Below are positions 8,487 to 17,906 of a DNA stretch of 64,000 nucleotides, piece after piece (position 1 is the stretch's first letter; each line of letters starts with the position of its first letter). Below the pieces are notes generated by a model. It was not told the origin of the DNA. It did not search any database and was given only the letters and a program-made list of their open reading frames with translations. The DNA is taken from positions 1 to 64,000 of the forward strand of contig NZ_JACJPX010000004.1 of the NCBI RefSeq assembly GCF_014696315.1. The letters are read 5' to 3'. This stretch comes from Calothrix membranacea FACHB-236. Its GTDB lineage: Bacteria > Cyanobacteriota > Cyanobacteriia > Cyanobacteriales > Nostocaceae. A program made the position numbers and the translations under genes.

Positions 8487-10012
8487 ATATTCAACGTAAG
8501 TATAGTCTACCTAATTGCACGTTGCTTCTAGAAGGTTTAAGTGATGCGAGCCGGGCTGCACATTTTCAAGAAATGCGCCCAGAATTATCAATATTGGTAA
8601 ATGCAGAATGCTATTTATCTAGTTATAATCAGCCTTTAGTGGGTGGACGAGAATTTTTTGAAAGTTTGGTGAGGGCGGTTAGTGGTTATGCTCAGGAATT
8701 TTTGAGTAATGTGCCAAATCCCCAAGCTCATAATCAAGATTCAGAGTTAGTTGAGTTACAGAAAATAGACATTAACCGACACAGGTTAATTGTCCATTCA
8801 GAGGAGGAAGCTCAAGGTTTTAATTCTAACCCTAACAATCATAAAGAACCGGTTCAAGTTGATTTAAATACAGTACAGCTATTTGATTTAGTAGAAGCGG
8901 TGGATCAGTTTTTTGCTGACACGCAAACTTTACCAGAGTTATCTCTGGAATTACAACCAGTTACTAGACGAAATAGTGTTGGCAATCAAGCTGTACTGAA
9001 GCAAGCAGTACCTGCTAGTATAGGTGTTTCGAGTTTAGCAGTAGCAGCACTAGCTTTAAGCTTAATTCCATCTCCCCAATTACGTACGCCAGAGCCAAAG
9101 CCACAAAATTCGACTAGCTCAACAACACCTGATGTTACACCCAGTGCTGCGCCCGCAGCTGTTGAATCTACAGCACCCGCAGCAGCTATTACCCCTACAA
9201 CTTCCCCAAGCGCAACGCCAATACCCATAGCTGCGGTAACACCAACACCAACAGCAGAGGCAACACCAACAGCAGAGGCGACACCTACAGCAAATCCGAC
9301 ACCAACAACGACACCTGCAGTTAAAGATTTAGAAGTACTTTTAACTACAGTACCGGAAATTACAGATCCATCGAAACTACGGGCGTTAAATCGACAATTG
9401 TATAACCAAATTAATCCTGCTTGGACTAATCGTTCTGAACTATCAGATGATGTAGTTTATCGTGTAGGTGTAGCCGCAGACGGCGCAATCATTGGCTATA
9501 AAGCTGTAAATCAAAAAGCAAATGAGGAAGTACAGAAAACTCCTCTACCTAATCTACTTTATAATCCTGCCACTCGAGGTGCTATTCAGAACGAACCAAT
9601 TGCTCAATACAGAGTGGTTTTGACAAAAACAGGAGTGCTGGAAGTTAGCCCTTGGCGTGGATATGCTAAAACACCAGAAGTTGTGGGTAGCAAAATCACT
9701 GATGCTAAGACAGTGAATGCTTTAAGCCAAAAGTTATATAGTACAGTGCGCCAAAACTGGGGAGGTACGCCCACCTTTGAGAGATATTTGAAGTATCGGG
9801 TGGCGGTCAATAAAGATGGTACGCTCGCAGACTATGAGCCGCTAAATCAAGTTGCCTATGACTATGCTAGAGAAACTCCACTTCCTCAGTTGTTACAACA
9901 AGCTCAAGGCTCGAATTTAGTTGCCCCTAACGCTAAAGAACCTCTAGCTCATTTCCAACTCATCTTTCAGCCTAGTGGTAAATTAGAAATTGCTCCCTGG
10001 CGTGGATATTAA
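8483..10012 (+). CDS. DUF4335 domain protein with a duplicated C-terminal module
   Basis: The first 130 or so residues (starting MNIQRKYSLPNCTLLLEGL) match the cyanobacterial DUF4335 family. A hydrophobic segment near 175-195 (GVSSLAVAALALSLIP) could be a single membrane anchor, followed by a Thr/Pro/Ala-rich linker with PTAEAT repeats (about 200-280). The last 230 residues consist of two related modules of about 110 residues. Each has a KxxxALxxxLY-like start, a YRV segment, ETPLPQLL/KTPLPNLL, and ends in PWRGY. The ATGA overlap with the DUF3038 gene indicates coupled expression. Inference: a membrane-anchored protein with tandem extracytoplasmic modules; function unknown. Confidence 0.85.
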   Translation: MNIQRKYSLPNCTLLLEGLSDASRAAHFQEMRPELSILVNAECYLSSYNQPLVGGREFFESLVRAVSGYAQEFLSNVPNPQAHNQDSELVELQKIDINRHRLIVHSEEEAQGFNSNPNNHKEPVQVDLNTVQLFDLVEAVDQFFADTQTLPELSLELQPVTRRNSVGNQAVLKQAVPASIGVSSLAVAALALSLIPSPQLRTPEPKPQNSTSSTTPDVTPSAAPAAVESTAPAAAITPTTSPSATPIPIAAVTPTPTAEATPTAEATPTANPTPTTTPAVKDLEVLLTTVPEITDPSKLRALNRQLYNQINPAWTNRSELSDDVVYRVGVAADGAIIGYKAVNQKANEEVQKTPLPNLLYNPATRGAIQNEPIAQYRVVLTKTGVLEVSPWRGYAKTPEVVGSKITDAKTVNALSQKLYSTVRQNWGGTPTFERYLKYRVAVNKDGTLADYEPLNQVAYDYARETPLPQLLQQAQGSNLVAPNAKEPLAHFQLIFQPSGKLEIAPWRGY

Positions 10013-10081
10013 TGTTACACCTGGGTTGGTTAAAACAAGGGGAATGAGGCGAAGTCACAAACCCCAAACCCCAAATTCTAT

Positions 10082-12352
10082 TTACTTCACAATTCGTCCC
10101 ATATAATTCCCCCATAGCTGGGCTGCTTGAGCGCTACTACCAGAAGTGGGGGAATTATTGTCATTTCCTAGCCAGATACCAGTCACTAGCCGACGGCTAG
10201 GGATAAAACCGATATACCATAAGTCAACGTTTTTGTCGGTTGTACCTGTTTTACCAGCTTCTCCTAATCCCAAAGCAGCACCACGACCTGTACCTCTAGT
10301 AACTACTCCTCGCATCATAGTAGTCATTTGATCGGCTACCTCATTAGATAGTACTCGTCTATTGGCATCGGGGTCTTGGTCGAAGGAGTAAATTACTCGA
10401 CAGGTTTTTAAATCTTTGCGATCGCGGCAATCACTACTGTCTAAAATTCTACTAATGGCATGGGGTCGATTCCATACGCCCCGATTACCAATCGCGCCAA
10501 AAGCACCAGTCATTTCCAACACATCAACGACACTTTGACCTAGCACTAAACCAGGAACTGGATCGAGTGGTGATTTTACTCCTAAACGTTGAGCCATAGC
10601 TACGACTTTGTCTAAGCCAATTTCCCTTGCTAACCGCAAAGCAATCGGATTTTCGGAAAGGGCCAGTCCTGTAGACATATCTAAACTAGTACCAGCACCT
10701 GCACGGCAAGGTTTATAAGTAAAGCCTTGCCAAGTTAAAGGCGCGCAAGAATAACTTCTAAATGGTGAAAATCCTTGCTGTATCGCAGCGGTGTAAGCAA
10801 AAATTTTAAAGGTGGAACCTGGTTGCCTTTTAGCTTGAACTGCACGATTAAATTGACTTTTACGGTAATCTGTGCCTCCTACCATCGCTAAGATAGCACC
10901 AGTACTAGAATCCAGGGTAACCATTGCTCCTTGGGAAAAACCAAAACTTGCACCTGCATTGCTTACTGAATTTCGTAAGGCTGCGTCTGCTTGGGCTTGA
11001 ATTCCCAAATCTAGTTGGGTTTCAATAATATAATTGCCTTCTTTGGCTGCGCCTTCCCCCAGAATTTGTTCTAATTCTTGGAAAACATAGTTGTAAAAAT
11101 AAGGACTAAGGGTTTTAGCTTGCTGTTCGCAGACTTTAGGGCTAACTTGAACAGTGGAACGTCTAGCACGGTTAGCATCCTCCACTTTAATTTGGCCCAT
11201 TTCCACCATTCGCTTAATCACGCGATTGCGATATTCAGCGGCTTGGAGCTTATTTTGACCATCACCACAAAAATCAAAGGCGTTAGGGCCAGGTAAAATA
11301 CCTACCAAGGTTGCGGCTTCCGCCAAAGTTAAGTCTTTAGCTGACTTCTCAAAGTAATACTTAGCAGCATCCTCAAAACCAGAGGTATCCCCACCCAAAA
11401 ATACCCGATTCAAATACGTTAGTAAGATTTCATCTTTGCTGTAAAATGTCTCTAATTTGAGAGCAACCACTGCTTCCCGTAATTTTCGTCCGAGGGAATC
11501 TTGCCTACCAACATAATCGCGGAATAAACTGCGGGCAACTTGTTGGGTAACAGTACTGGCACCTTGCTGCACATCACCACTGCGACTGTTAATCAACACA
11601 GCACGCAAAATCCCCAATGGATCAACCCCAACGTGCCAATAATAACGACTATCTTCTGAGGCAATCACAGCTTTTGGCAAATACGGGCCAAAATCCTCTA
11701 ACCGCTTCATATCTACGTGAGATGTAGTTCTTGGTTCACGCAGGGGTGTAGCACCATCACGGGCGTACACAATCACTGGCGCACGGGTAGCTGTAGGTAA
11801 AGGCCTCACCGAAAATTTCAGCCATTCTACGCCAATTGCTAAAGCCACTAAAGCACTCACACCACCAACACCATAAGCAGTCCAAGTTGCTGCTTTCACA
11901 TACCAGGCTGGTGGATCGATATATTGCAGACGTACAGAAGCTGCCAGTTCTGGCGGGCCTAAGGTAAAAATATCACCGTGACGTAATTCTAAAGAACTAA
12001 TGCGTCGCTTGCCCCGATAAATACCATTAGTTGAGTTCTCGTCTTTAATCACAAAAACGGGAGTGCGTTGTGTTGAATCCCGTGATAATGATAGGTGAAT
12101 TTGGCTAACTACCGGGTTACGGATCACTATATCGCAGGATTTAGAACTACGACCTAAAACATAGCGATCGCCCAACAATGGATATACTTCTGCCTTATCT
12201 GACCCCGCATCCTGCACCAAGAGTTCCGGTACTTTAGCATTAGGTTTGAGCGCTAGTTTGGAAAAATCCACCCTAGCTTGAATCGTATGTACTGCTTGTG
12301 TCAGTTGACCAAGTATAGTTTGTGGCTTTTGGGGAGGTTGGGGGGAACTCAT
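10082..12352 (-). CDS. Class A penicillin-binding protein with N-terminal FHA domain
   Basis: The 756-residue product is a bifunctional peptidoglycan synthase. An FHA domain (about residues 60-140: GDRYVLGRSSKSCDI, NSTNG) precedes one transmembrane helix (near 155-172). Next come the glycosyltransferase-51 domain (EDSRYYWHVGVDP, QGASTVTQQVARSLF) and the transpeptidase domain with STFK (nucleophile S513), SEN and KTGTT. The periplasmic domains polymerise glycan strands and cross-link peptides; the cytoplasmic FHA domain would bind phosphothreonine peptides. Inference: synthesis is tied to Ser/Thr kinase signalling. It converges with the DUF4335 gene. Confidence 0.95.
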   Translation of the reverse strand: MSSPQPPQKPQTILGQLTQAVHTIQARVDFSKLALKPNAKVPELLVQDAGSDKAEVYPLLGDRYVLGRSSKSCDIVIRNPVVSQIHLSLSRDSTQRTPVFVIKDENSTNGIYRGKRRISSLELRHGDIFTLGPPELAASVRLQYIDPPAWYVKAATWTAYGVGGVSALVALAIGVEWLKFSVRPLPTATRAPVIVYARDGATPLREPRTTSHVDMKRLEDFGPYLPKAVIASEDSRYYWHVGVDPLGILRAVLINSRSGDVQQGASTVTQQVARSLFRDYVGRQDSLGRKLREAVVALKLETFYSKDEILLTYLNRVFLGGDTSGFEDAAKYYFEKSAKDLTLAEAATLVGILPGPNAFDFCGDGQNKLQAAEYRNRVIKRMVEMGQIKVEDANRARRSTVQVSPKVCEQQAKTLSPYFYNYVFQELEQILGEGAAKEGNYIIETQLDLGIQAQADAALRNSVSNAGASFGFSQGAMVTLDSSTGAILAMVGGTDYRKSQFNRAVQAKRQPGSTFKIFAYTAAIQQGFSPFRSYSCAPLTWQGFTYKPCRAGAGTSLDMSTGLALSENPIALRLAREIGLDKVVAMAQRLGVKSPLDPVPGLVLGQSVVDVLEMTGAFGAIGNRGVWNRPHAISRILDSSDCRDRKDLKTCRVIYSFDQDPDANRRVLSNEVADQMTTMMRGVVTRGTGRGAALGLGEAGKTGTTDKNVDLWYIGFIPSRRLVTGIWLGNDNNSPTSGSSAQAAQLWGNYMGRIVK

Positions 12353-12786
12353 CGGCTACTTACAGCACGGCTATTAATAAAGAATCGGCAAATTACAATC
12401 TTAATGGTTGTCTTACACTATTTTACTCACAACCCAAAGTAGAAATTGACTATACGGATTTTTTCAGATTAGATATTACACTTACGCAATCTATATTAAG
12501 CGTATTTACGATATTAATCGTGAACGCTTATTTACATACTCAATAATTTTTATGATGCTTCTATAATGCTGATTATATCTAGTGTTAATGTGACTCACAG
12601 GCTATGGCGATCAATTTGCTTTTGTCATCTTAGCAACTGATTATCAAAAAATAATCAATGTAAATTTTACCGCTTCAACATATCTACAACACGCTACAGC
12701 CAAAATGTACATCCCTATTTAGACAGATTTTATAATTAATTTTGTTTGTTTTAATGGGCCGAGTGTTCCGTTGAGGTTAATTCAGA
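12353..12786. other. Divergent intergenic region with a long hairpin
   Basis: This AT-rich gap separates divergent genes and must hold both promoters. At 12498-12529, AAGCG plus TTTACGAT pair with ATCGTGAA plus CGCTT (one 2-base bulge) around a 4-base loop. A hairpin between divergent genes is unlikely to be a terminator and could be an operator or leader structure. No -10/-35 pairs were assigned. Confidence 0.4.
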
Positions 12787-13464
12787 ATGAAGGGAAAATC
12801 TCTGAGCCTGATTGGTACAGCTCTAACATTGGCTTTTACTGCCAATGTTGCTGCCGCACAGTCTAGTAAATCCTCCATTGCCCAAGCTGATAGCTCATCC
12901 ACTAGTGCACCAACGGAAATCAAAATGTCACCAGAAGGTATGAAGATTCTGTGTGAATATTTTCCGCTTAATTCCCGTTGTCCTGGTGGTGCAGCAGTTA
13001 ACACTGGTACTCCTAGCACTGGTACTACAACCAGCCCCACTCCTGAGAATACAACAACACCAGGAACCACTGTTACACCAGACTCTACTAAACCTGACAC
13101 GATGACACCAGGCAGTACCACCATCCCTGGGTCTAATTCCGATACCAACACAACACCAGGGACTGCCCCTTCAGACACCACCACTCCCGCACCAGGCAGC
13201 ACAACTACCCCTGAGTCTACCCCTGAGTCTGGTAGCCCCAGTAACATTACTCCAGCAGCACCAGGAAGCACAACTACCCCTGAGTCTGGTAGCCCCAGTA
13301 ACATTACTCCAGTAGCACCAGGCAGCACTACTATTCCTGAATCTGGTACTCCTGGTAGTGTAGCTCCAGTAGCGCCAGGTAGTACAACTACTCCAGATTC
13401 TTCTAGCAACCCAAGCAGTACTACCGAACCCAGTACTACTTCACCATCCCAGCCTTCCAATTAG
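12787..13464 (+). CDS. Secreted Thr/Ser/Pro-rich low-complexity protein
   Basis: The 225-residue product starts with a clear Sec signal peptide (MKGKSLSLIGTALTLAFTAN, cleavage near AAAQ). A short conserved-looking segment with two cysteines (MSPEGMKILCEYFPLNSRCP) follows at about 48-70. The rest is a disordered region of repeated PGSTTTPES / SPSNITP units. Inference: an extracytoplasmic protein whose cysteines may form a disulphide and whose tail acts as a spacer. The opposite strand is also open over nearly the same span, but that is a by-product of the repetitive codons. A strong terminator follows. Confidence 0.82.
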   Translation: MKGKSLSLIGTALTLAFTANVAAAQSSKSSIAQADSSSTSAPTEIKMSPEGMKILCEYFPLNSRCPGGAAVNTGTPSTGTTTSPTPENTTTPGTTVTPDSTKPDTMTPGSTTIPGSNSDTNTTPGTAPSDTTTPAPGSTTTPESTPESGSPSNITPAAPGSTTTPESGSPSNITPVAPGSTTIPESGTPGSVAPVAPGSTTTPDSSSNPSSTTEPSTTSPSQPSN

Positions 13465-13562
13465 TGATTTACCCAAAGCTCACGCTCATGGTAATTAAAA
13501 ACTGATTTAGATTGTTGGCTGTTGCAATTTTAACGATATCTGTAAAAAATTGAGCTAATAAG

Positions 13563-13591
13563 AGCCTGGGAGAATTAACTTCCAGGCTTTT
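13563..13591 (+). terminator. Intrinsic terminator
   Basis: AGCCTGG (13563-13569) pairs with CCAGGCT (13582-13588) around a 12-base loop and is followed by TTTTCT. It ends transcription of the secreted low-complexity protein gene. Confidence 0.85.
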
Positions 13592-13673
13592 CTAATTACG
13601 TATTTATTAAGAGTGATTTTATATACATTAATACAGAGGGAGATGAAGAAGCAATTACGATGAAATAAAGTTT

Positions 13674-13718
13674 CACAAGCTTTACATGAAAGTGAGACTA
13701 AGATTTTTACTCAGCGCT
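13674..13718. repeat. Dispersed 45-base repeat, copy 1
   Basis: This 45-base segment runs CACAAGC...GATTTTTACTCAGC and matches 50362-50406 at most positions without gaps. Both copies are intergenic, which suggests a short dispersed element. No coding potential is seen. Confidence 0.5.
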
Positions 13719-13818
13719 TTCCAGCTACAGGAAACAAGAGAGAAATAATAAACACTCAACGAGTAAGGAAACGTGGCAGATCGGCCAGTTTATCTTTAGT
13801 TACGCCGATCAGCTTTAA

Positions 13819-14295
13819 TTACCTTGGCCTGTTATTTGAAGTTGGTGTTTTTTGCCAGGAAGCAATTAGCAAACAAACAATACCAATACTTATAAATGAA
13901 TCTGCCATATTAAATACAGCAAAATTAATCAGTCGAAAATCGAGAAAATCCACTACATAACCTAAAATAAACCGATCGATACCATTACCCATCGCTCCAC
14001 CCAAAATCAAGCCATAGCCAAGCTGATCCCAAAAGTTTAACAATGGCCCAAAGACTGCGACTCCAATTAAAACCAAACTTACTGCCAAAGATAACCAGCG
14101 CAACCACTCTACTTTGCCACTTAAAAGACTAAAAGCTGCACCAGTGTTAGTAACATATGTGAAGTGAAATATATCTGGTAATAGTGGTAGTGTTTGTCCC
14201 AATTTAAAGGTTTGTACCACCCAATATTTTGTCAGTTGGTCTATAAAAAAAGCTATGAGAGCAGCAAGCCAGAACAGTTGATTTTGTAAACGCAT
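13819..14295 (-). CDS. lspA: Lipoprotein signal peptidase (signal peptidase II)
   Basis: LspA (158 aa) is the membrane aspartyl protease that removes signal peptides from diacylglyceryl-modified prolipoproteins. Four hydrophobic helices are visible. The catalytic aspartates lie in GNGIDR and FNMADSF, and NTGAAFSLL is the conserved extracytoplasmic loop. It lies upstream of, and is convergent with, nothing on its own strand except bioY, which is transcribed first with a gap of about 110 bases. Its likely clients include the lipoprotein PstS encoded nearby. Confidence 0.95.
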   Translation of the reverse strand: MRLQNQLFWLAALIAFFIDQLTKYWVVQTFKLGQTLPLLPDIFHFTYVTNTGAAFSLLSGKVEWLRWLSLAVSLVLIGVAVFGPLLNFWDQLGYGLILGGAMGNGIDRFILGYVVDFLDFRLINFAVFNMADSFISIGIVCLLIASWQKTPTSNNRPR

Positions 14296-14403
14296 GAAAT
14301 TAGGAACTAGGGGCTAGGGATGAGGAGCTAGAAATTAGCAATAAAAAGAAAAATGAAATTTTTACCTCTATTGGCTAACCTTTAGCTTTGATTATCTTGA
14401 TAA

Positions 14404-14991
14404 TTAATAAAACATTAAATGACGTAATATATATGCTATTACCGTGACAGCACAGACTATAGTAAATTGCCCTGGCAAGACTGACCACGAATATCTCAGA
14501 ATTGCTTGCATTAATGTCAAATTTTCTGTGTCTTGCCACTGAAAAAAATAGCTAATCATCAAATAACTAATACCGCAGATGTGGACAGATAACAAGCCAC
14601 AAAGACAACTAAAAGCTAGGGTTTCTAATCTAGGTCTGGCTTTAAAGGCTAAAAAACCACAAATCCAAGCTCCAGGAATAAAACCTAGTAGATAACCAAA
14701 GTGAGCTAATTTAACATAACCTATACCGCCACCTTCAGAAAAAACTGGTAGTAAGGTTAAACCCATCACTAAATAAGCAATTTGGGATAGTGCCCCAGCA
14801 TTTTTTCCTCCTAAACAACCTACTAGTAGCACCGCACCAATTTGATAGCTGACACCTAAAGAAAAAGTTTGAATTCTATGCTGACTCCAAATCCAGGGGA
14901 AGCTAATACCATAGGCTTCAAGGAAGGTACCACCCATTGTGAGGAGTAAGCCAATCATAGACCATAATAATTGATTGGAAGCGGCAAACAT
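14404..14991 (-). CDS. bioY: Biotin transporter substrate-binding subunit BioY
   Basis: The product is a 195-residue, six-helix membrane protein of the BioY family, the S-component that captures biotin for ECF-type uptake. GGGIGYVKLAHFGYLLGFIP near residues 85-106 is the family hallmark. No ATPase or T-component is adjacent. It precedes lspA on the same strand with about 110 bases between them, so the two may share a transcript. Start is ATG at 14991; length is normal. Confidence 0.85.
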   Translation of the reverse strand: MFAASNQLLWSMIGLLLTMGGTFLEAYGISFPWIWSQHRIQTFSLGVSYQIGAVLLVGCLGGKNAGALSQIAYLVMGLTLLPVFSEGGGIGYVKLAHFGYLLGFIPGAWICGFLAFKARPRLETLAFSCLCGLLSVHICGISYLMISYFFQWQDTENLTLMQAILRYSWSVLPGQFTIVCAVTVIAYILRHLMFY

Positions 14992-15460
14992 TATATAAAT
15001 ATATAGAAAATAAGCAAGCTAAACAAGGCACAGCAAACATGACAGACAGATATTAATATGCAAATTTGATTTGTGCTAGCACTTTCAGTAGTGGCTGTCT
15101 CTTTGTGCTTTTGAGAAATTTAACTTTATCTTTGTTGGCGAATGCTCTTTGTGTAAATATGACCATACTTAGTATTAATTAATTACTCAAGCTTTATTTT
15201 AATAGCTAAATAGATGACTCACTACTAGACAATTGTTTAAAATTCAAATTCATGTGTGTTATCAATTTCCGCCTTAATTTAAGATTTTTTCTGGCTTGAG
15301 CCAACAACACTACATTAGCGAACAGCCTTTGTAAATATATACATCAGTAATTAATTCAGCATTATTGATTATACGAGAAATAAACTGGTATAAAATTTAT
15401 CAATTACTAGATACCCATATTTGAAAAATTCATCTAAAAAAGACAGAGATTTTTCACTTT
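14992..15460. other. Intergenic, AT-rich, upstream of the pst Pho box
   Basis: This stretch divides the divergent bioY and pstS genes. I see no ORF or hairpin of note apart from the regulatory site at its right end. Confidence 0.5.
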
Positions 15461-15505
15461 GTTAACCTTTTGTTTACCTTAAATTTTAACTTGTAGAGGT
15501 ATTCT
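15461..15505 (+). promoter_or_regulatory. Pho box and -10 element of the pst operon
   Basis: Three 8-base direct repeats with 3-base AT spacers are visible: GTTAACCT (15461-15468), GTTTACCT (15472-15479) and the degenerate ATTTTAAC (15483-15490). This is the layout of cyanobacterial PhoB/SphR-binding Pho boxes. A -10-like TATTCT follows at 15500-15505, ten bases after the last repeat, so the Pho box replaces the -35 element. It predicts induction by phosphate starvation. Confidence 0.85.
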
Positions 15506-15544
15506 AGAAGCGCTCACTTGGAAGTTGACTAAAATTTGACAGTA

Positions 15545-16723
15545 ATGCACTTAAGTAAAAGCGCAACTAAATATACTCGTCTCGCAGCGTCAATATCAGT
15601 GCTAGCACTGACATTTAGCTTAGCTGCTTGCGGTGGACAACAAACAGACAGCACAGCTACCAAGGAGACACCTGGTACTGCTACAGATGCTACTGCTTCC
15701 AATCCTGGTAAAACCTTGGATCTTGGGGGAAATATTAGCTTGACTGGAGCTGGTGCGTCCTTCCCTGCACCTCTGTATGCTAGTTGGTTTACTGACTTGA
15801 ACAAGAAATATCCTAACTTGCAAGTTAACTATCAATCAGTTGGTAGCGGTGCTGGTGTTGAGCAATTTATCAAAGGTACTGTAGACTTTGGTGCTAGCGA
15901 TGTTGCTATGAAAGATGAGGAAATCCAGAAGGTACCACAAGATAAAGGTGTACTTTTATTGCCTGTAACTGCTGGTGGCATTGTACTGGCTTATAACTTG
16001 CCTGATGTTCCAGAACTAAAACTTCCACGGGCAGTTTACACAGATATTTTACTGGGTAAAATTAAGTCTTGGGACGATCCTCAAATTGCCAAAGCTAACC
16101 CTGGAGCAAAGCTTCCTAATCAGCCAATCACGGTTGTATATCGTTCTGATGGTAGTGGAACAACAGGTGTATTCACAAAACACCTAAGTGCTATCAGTCC
16201 AGAGTGGAAGAGCAAGGTAGGTGATGGTAAAAGTGTAAAATGGCCTGTGGGTGTTGGTGGTAAGGGTAATGAAGGTGTAACCGCCCAAATTCAACAAACT
16301 CAAGGTTCTATTGGGTACGTAGAGTACGGCTACGCCAAGCAAAATAATATCAAGTTTGCTACTTTGGAAAATAAAGCAGGCAATTTCGTTGCATATAACG
16401 ACCAATCAGCCGCTAAAACTCTAGAAGCAGTAACTTTGCCAGAAAATCTCCGTGCCTTTATATCAGATCCAGAAGGAGCAGATTCCTATCCTATCGTGAG
16501 CTACACATGGATACTTGCTTATAAAAAATATCCTGATGCAGCAAAAAGCAAGGCAATGGAAGCTATGATCGAGTACGCTTTAACTGATGGGCAAAAGTTA
16601 GCAACTGAATTAGGATATGTTCCTTTACCTCAAAATGTAGTTACCAAAGTAGCGACTGCTGCCGATCAAATTAGTCCAGATTATAAGATTGCGGTTGGTA
16701 GTAATACCAGTGCTAGTAAGTAG
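15545..16723 (+). CDS. pstS: Phosphate ABC transporter substrate-binding lipoprotein PstS
   Basis: PstS (392 aa) captures phosphate outside the membrane for the Pst importer. The signal peptide ends in a lipobox-like FSLAAC, so the mature protein is probably lipid-anchored at that Cys. A Thr-rich linker precedes the binding domain, which carries phosphate-binding loops: GAGASFPAPLY, GSGAGVEQF, FGASD and YRSDGSGTT. ATG at 15545 is used instead of the TTG at 15536. It is the first gene of pstSCAB and sits directly downstream of the Pho box. A 213-base gap before pstC suggests processing or attenuation of the transcript. Confidence 0.97.
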   Translation: MHLSKSATKYTRLAASISVLALTFSLAACGGQQTDSTATKETPGTATDATASNPGKTLDLGGNISLTGAGASFPAPLYASWFTDLNKKYPNLQVNYQSVGSGAGVEQFIKGTVDFGASDVAMKDEEIQKVPQDKGVLLLPVTAGGIVLAYNLPDVPELKLPRAVYTDILLGKIKSWDDPQIAKANPGAKLPNQPITVVYRSDGSGTTGVFTKHLSAISPEWKSKVGDGKSVKWPVGVGGKGNEGVTAQIQQTQGSIGYVEYGYAKQNNIKFATLENKAGNFVAYNDQSAAKTLEAVTLPENLRAFISDPEGADSYPIVSYTWILAYKKYPDAAKSKAMEAMIEYALTDGQKLATELGYVPLPQNVVTKVATAADQISPDYKIAVGSNTSASK

Positions 16724-16936
16724 CGATTTTTAACTTGAAATTTAAGAGCTACATTATGGGAGCATATATTTAGTCAATTCAGTTTTGACTAAATAAATTA
16801 ATAGACTTGTCGCTTGCTTGGTGCTCCCCAATACTTAATCCTTATTTTGAGTTAAACAGGATTAATTGGCGACAATCTTACTCAATCTGGTTCTCTCCCA
16901 CATTTTTCTCGATCTATATTGTTAAAGTCAGTATTC

Positions 16937-17887
16937 ATGGCTACAAATACTCATAATCTGCTCTCAGCTATTAAAAGTCGCTCTGAAATAGATAAGTCGC
17001 TGGATCGGGGCTTTATTTGGCTGACGCGGATTTTTGCACTGGGAATTGCTGCTACTTTATTGTGGATTACGTTACAAGTTAGTATTGGAGCTTGGCCTGC
17101 CATTCAGCAGTTTGGGGCTGGCTTTCTAGCCCAGAGCACTTGGAACCCAGTTAACAACCAATATGGAGTACTACCGCAAGTTTATGGAACTTTAGTAAGT
17201 TCTTTTATTGGTTTATTATTAGCTGTACCCATTGGTGTTGGCACGGCTGTTTTATTAAGTGAAAATTTTCTGCCATCAAAAATACGCTTGGTATTAGTAT
17301 TTTTAGTTGAACTGCTGGCTGCTATTCCTAGCGTTGTTTATGGCATTTGGGGAATTTTTGTATTAGTCCCAATTATTACCAATGTGGGAAAATGGCTCAA
17401 TAGTTCCTTGGGCTTTTTACCAATTTTTAGTACTGCTCCCTCTGGCCCTGGAATGCTGCCAGCTGGAGTGATTTTGGCAATTATGACTTTGCCTATCATT
17501 ACAGCTATATCTCGTGATGCCTTGATTTCTATACCTCCGACTTTACGTCAAGCATCTGTAGGTCTGGGTGCAACCCGTTGGGAAACAATTTTTCAAGTTT
17601 TGATTCCTGCGGCTTTTTCGGGTATTGTGAGTGCTGTAATGTTGGCCCTGGGTCGGGCGATGGGAGAAACAATGGCTGTAACAATGTTAATTGGTAACTC
17701 CAATAACATTAGTCTTTCACTGTTAGCCCCAGCTAATACAATTTCTTCCTTACTAGCAAATCAATTTTCTGAGGCTAGTGGTTTGCAAGTAGCAGCTTTA
17801 ATGTATGCTGCTTTGGTTCTGTTTGTTTTAACACTCATAGTCAATATTTTTGCCGAGTTAATTGTTCTTCGTATGAAGCGAATTTAG
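16937..17887 (+). CDS. pstC: Phosphate ABC transporter permease PstC
   Basis: PstC (316 aa) is one of two membrane subunits of the phosphate importer. Six transmembrane helices are visible. The cytoplasmic EAA loop reads LRQASVGLGATRWETI, and LALGRAMGETMAVTMLIG is the family signature. ATG at 16937 (MATNTHNLL) is preferred over the upstream TTG at 16919. It pairs with PstA, whose gene starts 19 bases after its stop. Confidence 0.96.
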   Translation: MATNTHNLLSAIKSRSEIDKSLDRGFIWLTRIFALGIAATLLWITLQVSIGAWPAIQQFGAGFLAQSTWNPVNNQYGVLPQVYGTLVSSFIGLLLAVPIGVGTAVLLSENFLPSKIRLVLVFLVELLAAIPSVVYGIWGIFVLVPIITNVGKWLNSSLGFLPIFSTAPSGPGMLPAGVILAIMTLPIITAISRDALISIPPTLRQASVGLGATRWETIFQVLIPAAFSGIVSAVMLALGRAMGETMAVTMLIGNSNNISLSLLAPANTISSLLANQFSEASGLQVAALMYAALVLFVLTLIVNIFAELIVLRMKRI

Positions 17888-17906
17888 GGTGGTTGTAGGT
17901 TGAATT

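Noticed and set aside
12777-13460. A 227-codon open frame opposite the secreted Thr/Pro-rich gene, coding a Val/Gly/Pro-rich repeat protein
   Set aside because: It mirrors repetitive ACN/CCN/AGC codons of the sense gene. It has no signal peptide or known motif, while the sense frame has a signal peptide and a terminator.
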